Shown here piece by piece: positions 53,800-64,000 of a stretch of 64,000 nt of DNA. The notes under the pieces were generated by a model. The model worked only from the letters and a program-made list of their open reading frames with translations, searched no databases and was not told the origin of the DNA. A program made the position numbers and the translations under genes. The stretch is from Paracentrotus lividus (Eukaryota; Echinodermata; Echinoidea; Camarodonta; Echinidae): NCBI GenBank assembly GCA_940671915.1, contig CALNVZ010000649.1, forward strand, positions 4,925,625 through 4,989,624, given 5' to 3'. Within the stretch, counting starts at the first letter, position 1; every line of letters starts with the position of its first letter.

Positions 53800-56700
53800 A
53801 TTACTAATGGATACGATTGATGAAGAAGATGTAACATAATATTAAGAGATTGTGATTATATTGAATGTGGGGTATTTGATCAGAACCAGCAGGGGAACTT
53901 TGATCTTATGCATTTAAATGCCAGGAGTTTATGTTAAAAATTTTGATGATTTGTTACAATTACTGTCATGCTTAAACATAATTTTTCAGTGATAGGTGTC
54001 TCAGAAACTTGGTTTAAGATACTACAGAATCTCAAATATTCAGATACCAGGTTATTCTCTTGTTCATAAATGCAGGGCAAAAGGAACGGTGGTGGGACGT
54101 TTTGTATTGAAAGGGATGAATTAGATTTTAAATTGCGTGAAGATTTATCTGGCTCAAAGTCAGGGTATGAAGTTTCTTTATTGAAATAACAATCCTTACT
54201 AAAAAGTTATTGTGTGTGTGTCTATAGGGCACCAAACTATGTAGTATATCTTTTATTGACAATTTTGAACATCAACTACAGGTTTGTGAGCAGAGAAAAC
54301 AAGGAGATCTATTTGATGGCGATTTTAACATAAACTTATTAAATTATGATAATGATAACTGTGTGAAAGGTTTATAGACTTTATGTACTCTGGACTGTTC
54401 TTCTCTATTACTAACCTACCCGATAACCGAAACTAGTGCAACTCTTATTGACACTATTTTCACTAATTGCATTCAAAATGAGTTTTGCTCTCGGTATAAT
54501 TTACTCAGACATCTCAGATCATATGCCCATATTTTGTGTTAAAAAGGTTTGTTAGTAACTTCTGTTAAGGAGGTGGGAGAAGTTATGAAACGGCTAATAA
54601 ATGATGTAAGGATATTTAGGTTCAAACAACACTTGGCTGAAATTGATTGGCAGGCTCTGCCTTTACTGGAAGGAGTAATGATTTCTATGAAAATTTTTAC
54701 AAATGTTTCTTGACATATACAATGTAGTTTCCCATTAGTTGAAGTAGCACACAAGAAAAAAATGTAAAAAGCCCTGGGTAACACAGGGTTTATTGAAATC
54801 AATTCACGCAAACATAAGCTTTACAGTAACTATGTCAAAAGACCAACAGCTGATAAAAAAGAAGTATGTTGATTATTAGAATGTCTTGATAGTACCCTTC
54901 GTCAAGTCAAGAAAGATTATTACAATGATTTGTTCAATGGGGTTAAGGGTGATATTCGAAAGACTTGGTCTCACATCAATGAATTGCTAGGACGGTTAAA
55001 ATAGGCATTCTATTCCAAAAGAGATGGATTTTATGGTATACTTTCTATCATCTGCCAAGGATAAGGCTGAAAGTTTTTAACAAATATTCATTGGATTGCC
55101 CCAAAAATATCTACAGATATTCCTCAGGTACCACAATCTCATCATGATATATGAAACGATGTGAAGATAATGCTTCTTTTTTTTTAAATCCTGCTACAAA
55201 GTCTGAAATTATTAATATTGTATTGTCTCTCAAACCTTCTAAATCGAGTGTTCGATGATATTTCACCTCGAGTTATAAAGGAGAGCATTCACTCTTTTTG
55301 TTGACCCCCTATGTAAAATCATTAATATGTCTTTGTCTCAGGGGACTGTTCCAGATAAACTAAAGTAGCTAAAGTGTGCCAGTGTATAAAAAATCTGATC
55401 GTAATAACGTCGTAAATTATAGGCCGATAGCATTGTTACCAATATTTTCAAAGGTTGAGAAATAATTTATAAACGCTTAAATGACTTTCTATCTAAAAAG
55501 AATATATTGATTCCCAGCAGTGCGGATTTCGTAGGCACTTCTCCACACAAATGGGTGTTTTTAACTTATTGAGTAATATCATAAAAGCTATTGATGGAAA
55601 CAAATATTGCCTTGGTATTTTTTAGATCTGTCAAAGCATTGACACCATTGACCATAGTATCCTTTTAAATAAACTGAACATTATGGCATTCGTGGATTAG
55701 CATTATCATGTTCCGAAGTTATTTGTGTAACAGAACACAATTTGTTGAAATGAGTGTAGATTACAAAACACGCTTCTATTAGTATGTGTGTACCTCAGGG
55801 TTCTGTTCTTGGTCCCTGTTGTTTTTGATTTATGTAAATGATATTATACACTAATCAACATTATTCTCGGATTTCCTCTCTTTTCTGATGATACCAGTTG
55901 CTGGTGACTGATAGGACAGTAGAAAACTTTGTTACGAGTTGCAAATCTAGAAATTAAGAAATTGTATGCATGGTTTTGTTGTAATAAGCTATTGTTGAAT
56001 CTTCACAAAGACTACGTGTGTAATTTTCCGTGTCAAAGGGAAAAAAACTTCCAGATCGTATAACTTGTCTTCAAATAGGGGGCCATGATGTCGAACCTAG
56101 TGCAAATGTAATGTTCCTCGGGTTATGTATGATGAGCACTTATCTTGAAAAAACATTTAGATACCGTCTGCACAAAGGTGTCTCGCAGTGTAGGTGTTAT
56201 TTATAGGTTAAAATTTATTTTACCTGAAATGATATTGATAACATATATACAATAGTATTATTCTACCCTACTTGAATTATTGTAATGTTGCTTGGGGAAA
56301 CACTTTCAAGTCATATCTTGATAATTGAGAGTATTTGCAGAAGAAGGCAGTACGACTTATAACTAATTCTCATTATATACATCCGAGTTCTCCTGTTATT
56401 CCTTCGTCTGAAAATGTTGCCACTAAGTGAACTTGTGTGTTGTTCAATTGTGTACTGTTTATGTTCAAACTGCAATCAATTCCTCATGAGTGTACGTTGA
56501 CAAAGTTATTTCTTAAGAATTCTCAAATTCATAACTATAATACCCGTCAAAGGGTCTTATTCATCAGCCTTTTGCAAGAACAAATGTCACTCCTGACCTC
56601 CTTTCATATATCCTGCATTAAAGCATGGAACAGTTTGCCTGTTGAAATAAAAAATAGTACAACTCTTTCTATGTTCAAAAAGTTATCCAAACTTACTTTC

Positions 56701-57129
56701 TTGAAAGATTATGATGATTTCTTTCATTTGTATTCTAAATATTTGTTACATTTAAACTAAGGACCTACTCATCAATGTGAGAGTGTGTGTGTGTGTGTGC
56801 ATGTTTCTGTGTTTGCATACGTGTTCCTTTGTAAATTATATTACTAGTTTAGCTAACATTTTTACCCTTAAATATCATGTTATGTATCGCTGTTTACATT
56901 GTTTTGTGTAGATAGTATCTTCTATATATCATGTAATTAATGTAGTTTACTCTCCAGGGCCCACGCTAACTAAGTCCGTAGCTTCCAAAGGGGTCCTAAA
57001 TCTATTTCATTATGATGTATCTCAATTTTGATAAGTGGCTAGTACTCATTATATATTTTATATACACATATGTATATCAATATGATTGTATTGTGATGAT
57101 TTTGGTTTTAAATAAACTTGAACTTGAAC
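53800..57129 (+). mobile_element. decayed full-length-like LINE
   Basis: The order is plus-strand endonuclease (MHLNARSL-like, then VIGVSETWF), RT (NYRPIALLPIF, SQQCGFRRHFSTQMGVF, SIDTIDHSILLNKL, FSDDTS) and a C-terminal tail (NYNTRQ...AWNSLPVEI, 56437-56760). It ends AAATAAACTTGAACTTGAAC. Many stops and frameshifts are present, so it is inactive. Confidence 0.92.
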
Positions 57130-57699
57130 TTTTTTAAATAATTAGATTTTTGTTTTCATGTTCAGACCTTTTTCGAAAAATGCCCCGTGGCCTTTGCATA
57201 AGTACACCACATTTATATATTAATTAACATTCATGTAGACACAGCAGCTTTCATCTCAGAATGATGTCAAATTAAGGGAGTTCACTATAGAAAGAAAAGG
57301 ACAATAAACGCGGTGAGTGAGTGAACAAGAAAGAGGAATGACTTATGAAATACAGTAAAGAAAAGACAGGAGGCGAATTTCAAATTGTAGAAAGAGAGGA
57401 AATGAAAATTAAGTAGAGAAAGAGAAAGAGAAAGCTAGAGAGAAATATGAGATGTAAAGAAATAATGGCGCCGTCACATTTTTCTATCAGGCGGTTCGTA
57501 CAAAATAGACAAAATGGCTATATTTGACTGGTACGGTCACCGTAAGATGAAATGGGACTGTGACATATGGATATTAACACAAATACACACACACACACAC
57601 ACACTAACCCAAACACACGCATTCAAATAGATATCACAAACAGAAAAAAGGAGAGAGAAAAAAAAAACGATCTAGATCCAGCATCAGCTCTGACAAAGA

Positions 57700-57815
57700 A
57701 TTTGGTCGGCCCAATAATTGTCTGGGGACTATAACGACTTTATTGTAGGCCTACTTGAGCGCTACATGGCCCAATACAATCCTTGTATATGAGCTGGTGC
57801 TGTATCCGCTATTGA
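57700..57815 (+). repeat. dispersed repeat R2, copy 3
   Basis: GTCGGCCCAATAATTGTCTG, then ACTATAACGACTTTATT, ending TGTATCCGCTATT. Confidence 0.7.
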
Positions 57816-58066
57816 TAGTCACCGAGAGTTCAATTCAAGTGCCATCAAGACAGGAATCTATTCACAGGAGTTAAGTCATTTTTAAGCAGTTTCCTCACAG
57901 ATTTTCATCCACTTGCAGGTAGTGACGCGAAAATAAGACATTCAAATGACTATGAACTGAGGGGACCTTCTTGTGAGCTTGGGTCTTTGGTGGAAGAGAC
58001 TGCTTTTTGACGGTGAGATCTTCAACAGTCAATTTTGTTTCCTTCAATCTTCTTTGCTTCAACAAA

Positions 58067-58100
58067 ATTATTATCTTTTTTTTTTTTTTTTTTTTTTTAA
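58067..58100. repeat. poly-T tract
   Basis: A T run of about 25-30 bases. Its flanks show no clear element. Confidence 0.85.
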
Positions 58101-59394
58101 TTGTAGGACAGTATTTGACGATAATATGTCTTGGTCGTTGCAGTGTTCCTCGCTTGCTCGGTATGATGTAGATGATCAATGTCACACAAGTCGACAAGGG
58201 AAATTCATAACTTTATTTTTTTATGATTTCCTTAACAACCGCTTGTGTATCTCCTCCTCTTTTTCTTCTACTCCATAGATTCAAATGGACGATCGTGACG
58301 TGGATACTAATTGCTCTGAATTTAGAGCAATATTAAGTGATGAAATTTCGTTCATGGAGCTTTATTTAGCAATCAACATCATTGTCCTTGATGGTGGGAA
58401 AAACACCTGGCCTTGAAGAAATTCAACATCTGTTAACACGTCACAAATTTCATTTTCCTCCGCAGAACTACCTAGCAGTTTAACAAAGTATGCGTTCTGC
58501 CATTCTTAGCAGGCCTGCGACAAGTTTAGCAGGAACAGCAGCAGCTATATATGTGCCGTGTATTCACATTTAGCATGCTTCGAGAAGAGAGATTTGGTTT
58601 GCACGTGGTATAGACTGACTGAAAAAATGTTGTATAATGATTCAAGAGTAATGTTCTAGAAACATGTACATGTAGGTTTGCTCTGCTGTTTAGACCTTGG
58701 CTTTAACATTGCGTAGCCAGCCAAGCACTGCTCTCTGGTAATGCATAGATGACCAACATGGCATAATATTCACTTATGCTTCTGCAAGTCGGACTGTTTG
58801 GACCTGGACCTCAGAAGCTCTTCGCATAGGTAAGTTACACGTTGTGTAAAATTATTTACTCACCAATATTACTAATGGTAAATTCTTGACCCTAGTTCTA
58901 ATATATTTTGTATGTATATATTTTTTCATGATTATATAATTTTTCAATCTGCATTTCTTTCTCTATTTCATGGCAATCTATGACAGCTAACGGGCTATCA
59001 GTTCTAAACATTTGAGGGCCTGCGACAGGTTCAATCACTTGTTTGTCTCCTCTGTCGCCAAAAGAGGCGCAGCATAATTCCGTTCGAGAGTGGACTTTGT
59101 TGATGTGGGCTCGAGAGAGGAATATTCATTTGGGCAGAGTGCCTTTGGAATTTGGTGTTCACAGGAAGTCTAAGACAAGGTAATTTTTTTTAAATCTATT
59201 TGTGTAGCCCTAAATTTATAACACGATCATTAGCAAGACGGTTTGGTCAAGCTGCAACCGGCACGCCGCGGCGGTCCTCTCGTTTCGATTACGGTTGTGA
59301 CCTGGTGTTTTGACCATCGCGTTGTCATACAGCTATGGAGTTTGATGGTCGGGAATGCTCCAAATTAAATGCTCCAAATTTCATTTTCCGAAAC
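58101..59394. other. unrecognised stretch
   Basis: No HYR exon, RT motif or inverted ends are seen. Two GGCCTGCGACA blocks (58510 and 59018) hint at a diverged repeat. Confidence 0.45.
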
Positions 59395-59635
59395 AACCCG
59401 AAAGGTGAAACGGAAATTTATTTTGCCCAATTAATCATGGGCCCGGCAGCCACTGAGCAGCGCCAGATCGACCGTTGCTCTTTCCCTTTCTTGTTGAACG
59501 CCAAACAGAGAAGCAGCAACTCCCATTTTTTTAACGTCTTTTGGTATGACGCGGCCGGGGATCGAACCCACGACCTCCCGATTATGAGGCAGGCGCTCTA
59601 TCCACTGAGCCAACACATCGGGAAATCCTGAATAC
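59395..59635 (-). mobile_element. tRNA(Met-like)-derived SINE
   Basis: The minus strand has TTGGCTCAGTGGATAGAGCG (A box), CTCATAA anticodon loop and GTCGTGGGTTCGATCCC (B box). The body runs to about 59395 (GGGCAAAATAAATTTCC). Confidence 0.85.
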
Positions 59636-59838
59636 TTACATCAAATCGAGCGCGAGTCGATTGGAACATTTTCAACTAGGCGCGGACGACGAATATGGCA
59701 TAGGAAGGCCATCCAAGGTGAAACTTGTGGGGGTGTCGAACAGGCGACGACGGCGGAGGACGACGAGATGTCCGAATGAGCGACGAAGTCAGCTCCGAGA
59801 ATATTGGCGTATGTACATGTATGTCAGCTTTGATGAAC

Positions 59839-60540
59839 GGGAAGGTCTGGACCCAAAATAAGTTGCTTTTATAAAAAGCAGAAAAATTAGAAAAACAGAA
59901 TAAATAAAGTTTGAAGAAAATCAGACTAATAATAAGAAAGTTATGAATATCTTTACGATGCACAAAAAAAAAAATGATCGCTATACCAAATTGGCAACAC
60001 AGTCACAAAGCTGTGATGTCACAGGGGCACAACTTGCCATGCATTTTCTGTATTGTTTTTATAACAAATTTCACTTTATTTGTTAAGAAACTGTTTTCCT
60101 CATAATTTTGGCCAAGATATATTGATTGCAATATGTTATTGCATCTATACATATATTGTAAAATCAGCAACCCATCTAAAAATACAAAAAACAAAGATTT
60201 TAAGTAGGTTTTCAGTATAGAAAAAAGAATTTCATGAACGTTGAATTTCATGAAAAATATCACTTTTCTTCTGAAATGTCATTATAATTTTCATTTTATG
60301 TAAATGCATAGATGCAATAACATATCGCCATCATTGTATCTTGGCCAAAGTTATGAGGAAAACAGTTTCATAACAAATAAAGTGAAAATTTATCATAAAA
60401 CAATATAGAAAATGCATGGCAGGTTGTGCCCCAATGACATCACAGGTGTTGCCAGTATGGTATAGCGATCAATGTTTTTTTTTCTTTCTTATTTTTCCGC
60501 TTTTTATAAAAGCAAATTATTTTGGGTCCAGACCTTCCCT
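59839..60540. mobile_element. 700-bp foldback (GGGAAGGTCTGGACCC ends)
   Basis: GGGAAGGTCTGGACCCAAAA pairs with TTTTGGGTCCAGACCTTCCC. The arms carry GCTTTTATAAAAAGC and GCATTTTCTGTATTG/CAATATAGAAAATGC pairs. No frame is present. Confidence 0.9.
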
Positions 60541-60589
60541 TTAAAACAACCCCATCATTATGCACGTCGCAAACCAAATTGAGTGTGAC

Positions 60590-61440
60590 AATATGTTCTC
60601 TATCTGGATCTGAATACTTCATGCTAACGTAGATGATGACAAAGCACACTGTGTGTGGGTAGACATTGTTCGGAAACTATTTGGTATAATTGAAAAAGTT
60701 GGTTTTGAAGATGGGCTGCTTACTATTGAGGTTGGGAGTATGTTCCAGTCTTTGATAGTGGTAACAAAAGAGGAGTCCTGATATGCTCGAGATTTGTGGC
60801 GAAGTTGCAGAAACTTCTGGTTGTTCCCTCTTGTGTCTCTGGGATTAGGTTGAACGTAGTCATATAGAGGCATGTCAAAGAGACTATTCTTTATCTTGTT
60901 CAGCATTCCAAGTCTCTGATTTCTTCTCCTAGTTTGTAGTGAAACCCACCCTACGTCTTTAACTGATTTGGTAACTTTAACTTCTTAACGACTGTAGTTG
61001 TTGGTACAGAATATGGCGGCTTGCCGTTGAACATGTTCCATGGATTTGATATTATGTGTGGTAGAAGGGTCCCAGGCCGGTGATGCGTACTCGAGATGTG
61101 GCCTTACTAACGTCAAGTATGTAATTTGATTTAACCTTCCAAATTATGGATGTGAAGACACGCTATCAAGATCGTGGAAACAAAAGTTATACATGTGATG
61201 AGGGGTTTTGTTCTTACCAGTGGTCATGGTACATAATTTTGCTATCTGGGTTGAAGTTCATAAGCCATGTTGTCGAGTTTCCATCTGTCTTTTGCTCTAC
61301 ACTTTCTACAATACGCTCATATCTTGATCAGCACCTATATAACTTTGTACAAAAAACGTCGTCTGCGAACATTCTGGTTTTGTAAGCCATTTTGTTTGGT
61401 AGATCATTTATGTACAGCAAGAACCACGCGGTAAGGTGAC
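60590..61440 (-). mobile_element. LINE 3' part (after the VPQG motif)
   Basis: The minus strand reads WFLLYINDLPNKM, a degenerate FADD-type motif (MFADDVF), LVRPHLEYASPAWDPS, VQRQAAIFC, then MLNKIKNSLFDMPLYDYVQP and IKDWNILPTSIV. These are classic non-LTR RT C-terminal motifs. The upstream half continues at 62418-62545 beyond a MITE. Confidence 0.9.
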
Positions 61441-61444
61441 TGCA

Positions 61445-62416
61445 GGGGAAAGTGGGGTTAGTTGGAACACGGGGTTAGTTGAAACATTGTAATTTTCTTT
61501 AACGGCTATAAATATATTTATGCAAATCTGCCCCGGCTCAGTTTGTTGCTATTAGCAACTGCCATCCACCACATTTTAGACAGCACACATGCTTCAAGCC
61601 TCGTGGAGTTAGAAAGCAATGTTTGTTTTTTCACCTTCTGATTAAATTTTGTCACTTTTACAAATGTTTTATTATCTCAGAGAAGATCATAAATTAAGTT
61701 GGCCAGTTTTTTAGTATAACAAACAGTTATACCAAGCTACAAAACAAAGTTAAATATTGCCATGTTGTTGTCCCTCTTTTGTGCTGTAAGCTTACAAATG
61801 TTAAAAGGGCCTCTGGGGTTAGTTGGAACATTTTGAACGGGGTAAGTTGGAACATAGTTTCAGCTGAATAAAAAATATAAAAATCATATAATTCAATGAA
61901 GTGTTCCGAAATATTCCTATACATGTATATTAGTGCACATTGGACAATTTTATTTTGGTTTAAACAAAATTTATTGCAGAATGCTACTTCGCAGGACTTC
62001 AGAATATCTGTATGTGAGTGGATGCTATCAAGTGTAATAAAACATGATGTAAAAAAAAATGAACACCAATCTAATTAATATTCTAATTGGAATCAATAAA
62101 GCAAGTTAGCTGAACCCATGCAATAATGTTGTACGTAATTTAAATATAATTCTAAAGATACCATGCACAATGTTTCAACTTACCCCATACCTTGTTCCAA
62201 CTAACCTCGTGTATGGGGTTAGTTGGAACACTTGACATGGTCTTGTTGAAGATGGATTTTTTTTTTCCGGAACCAGCACTAAGTTTAAAAATTTTATGGG
62301 TATTTTGTAGCATACAGATATACACTCAAGCTGATTGATTATTGGTTCTTGAAATAAATCCACTTTTGTTTTACGGCCATTTTTGTGAAAAATGTTCCAT
62401 ATAACCCCGCTCTCCC
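61445..62416. mobile_element. MITE inserted in LINE reverse transcriptase
   Basis: GGGGAAAGTGGGGTTAGTTG and its near complement (CCCCGCTCTCCCC) form the ends. GGGGTTAGTTGGAACA is repeated inside in both orientations. The ends resemble those of 6062-6921. The flanks are parts of one LINE. Confidence 0.88.
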
Positions 62417-62417
62417 C

Positions 62418-62545
62418 TACCTTGCGGAACGGCGGATATAACGGGCGCAAGTAAAGATGAATGACCATTAATTCATGACAACTCGCTGTGTACGGTCAGT
62501 CAGGAAACTGCTCACCAAAGAGGTTATTTGAAATCAAACGACGAC
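62418..62545 (-). mobile_element. LINE part upstream of the MITE
   Basis: The minus strand reads SSFLTDRTQRVV, then APVISAVPQG, stopping at the MITE border. This is the RT segment that directly precedes the block at 61440. Confidence 0.85.
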
Positions 62546-62659
62546 TAGGAGCTTTGAAGAACGCTAGTCCCTATAGTACGATGATTCGCAGCATGTTTTT
62601 TGAAGGAAAAAAGTTTGTCGGTGCCAATCACTTATGGCACGCGAGAAGGGAAACAATTA

Positions 62660-62900
62660 TTATTACATTTCACTCTAAGAAATATATATTTCTCTTTTAC
62701 AAAACCATTTCATTCCAAGAAATATACATTTCTCTTTTACAAATTAATTTCACACTACTTTAAAAATATGTTTCACTAAAATGTATATTTCACGTTAAAA
62801 AAAAAAAAATAGATAGATTTATATATACATATATGTTTCACTTTTCAAAAAACATGTTTTACTTTTCACAAAATATATATTTTATTTTTCCAAAAATATA
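62660..62900. repeat. AT-rich ~35-45-bp tandem repeat
   Basis: Diverged units contain ATATATTTCTCTTTTAC and TTTCACTTTTCAAAAAA. It continues at 63911-64000 after the inserted element. Confidence 0.8.
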
Positions 62901-63909
62901 CAGTGGTGGCCAAAATTATTAGAACACCTGAACCTACACAAAGTCTATGGAATTATCAATGCCCTAGTTTATTTGCCGAAATCATATTAAAGATATCTTT
63001 TGTGTGCCATGAGCTTTCATGACTTTTTAGCATAAGGTCTTACGCATATGTAGACACCAAATTTATATAGTTTCGACCATCTGGTAATGCGCAGCATTAA
63101 AAACAGTTGCACTATGCGCTTTTGGTTTCCCCATAGACTTGTGTATTAAACATGTAGTCCAAATGCAAAAAAGTAAAATGCCAATTACTTATGCCGATTG
63201 CTCAAAAAGTATTTGAGGTAGAAGTATGAAACTTAGCAGGCTTATTTATTCTAATATACCTCAAATACATGCTAAGTTTCAGAAAATTTGGTCAAATGGG
63301 GAGGGATTCGCCCCACCCTTGGTGGTGAGATGACCAAAATAACCATGCCAGTTGTAGGTTAAGACTATTTTTTTTAAATATAATAATGAAGACACTCCTT
63401 GTAAATGTTGTTTTGTTTTTAAAGGAAATTTCATGAGCAATTCAAATATGTTGAAATATTAAGGGTCATTGGAACGGGGGACTTAAATAGGGGCACTGAA
63501 TTAAAAATTTGGGGCCCTTCAAAAATAATTTAAAAATCCCCACATAAGATGTAACTACTTCACCCTGTGTTGTTATGAATGCCATTTTGACATCCTCAGG
63601 AAATTTCCTTTCAGAATATATATACTTTTGTAGGGAGAGGCTTAAAATGTTTAACGTTATGACACTTTAATCCTGAAAGGGGCAAGATTTTTTAGATATT
63701 TCAATCGGTGGTGTAACATAAAAGAGAGCTACTTGGAGGCGAGTTCCCAACGCATGGCTTTGTTATTTATTTTGTTATTTATTTATTTTATAATGATGAC
63801 ATTCGGAGACATTCCAACCAATTTATAGGTATTTAAATGGTCAACTGAAAGAAAAATTACTAAAATCATTTAAATATGATTGGTGTTCTAATAATTTTGG
63901 CCACCACTG
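62901..63909. mobile_element. 1,009-bp non-autonomous Tc1/mariner-like element
   Basis: The ends are CAGTGGTGGCCAAAATTATT and its exact complement, extending through AGAACACC. TA is duplicated at 62899-62900 and 63910-63911. There is no transposase frame. A reverse fragment of the 28593-29690 MITE lies in its right half. Confidence 0.93.
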
Positions 63910-64000
63910 TATATGTTTTATTTTTCAAAAAATATATGCTTTACTTACTTTTCACAAATATGTGTTTCACTTAATATATTTCTCTGTATACAATAATGTA

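Overview
This is animal nuclear DNA: AT-rich, with short exons, GT-AG introns, and several kinds of transposable element. I see no bacterial operon, CRISPR array or prophage. The HYR (hyalin-repeat) secreted gene and the density of foldback/MITE elements suggest an echinoderm such as a sea urchin or sea cucumber. That placement is an inference, not a measured one.

Three protein genes are supported by spliced translations read directly from the sequence. (1) ANAPC5, the TPR scaffold subunit of the anaphase-promoting complex, lies on the minus strand from 30931 down to about 9751 in 16 recognisable coding exons (about 738 residues; the human protein has about 755). Its last short exon is uncertain. 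(2) PHYHD1, an Fe(II)/2-oxoglutarate dioxygenase of the phytanoyl-CoA hydroxylase family, lies on the plus strand at 31318-40500 in nine exons. They give a complete 285-residue protein with the HxD...H metal triad. Its start codon is only 386 bp from the ANAPC5 start, so the two genes share a head-to-head promoter. (3) A partial HYR-domain secreted protein lies on the plus strand: a signal-peptide exon at 45092-45182, and three phase 1-1 exons between 51935 and 53378. They are separated by about 6.7 kb that contains a retroelement and minisatellite insertion.

The rest is mainly repeats. From 1 to 9000 there is a 16-bp minisatellite, several MITEs (including an 860-bp element with a TA target duplication) and no recognisable gene. 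The ANAPC5 introns hold tRNA-derived SINEs, many terminal-inverted-repeat elements, two long foldbacks and a 1.15-kb element carrying about seven 150-bp tandem units. From 40.7 to 45 kb there are microsatellites and a LINE tail. From 45.6 to 51.8 kb a small MITE is split by a 5.9-kb insertion. From 53.8 to 57.1 kb there is a decayed plus-strand LINE. From 59.4 to 64 kb there are a SINE, a 700-bp foldback, a LINE broken by a MITE at its VPQG motif, and a 1,009-bp Tc1/mariner-like element with TA duplications.

The most unusual signal is that several exons of both ANAPC5 and PHYHD1 sit beside partial tandem copies of themselves. Most copies carry a splice site: three copies of the 3' end of ANAPC5 exon 11, five copies of the 3' end of exon 13, 5' copies of exons 11 and 14, two extra 5' copies of PHYHD1 exon 6, and remnants of exons 2 and 7. 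I found no evidence for a wholly new biological system, but this pattern of decoy exon fragments is worth following up.
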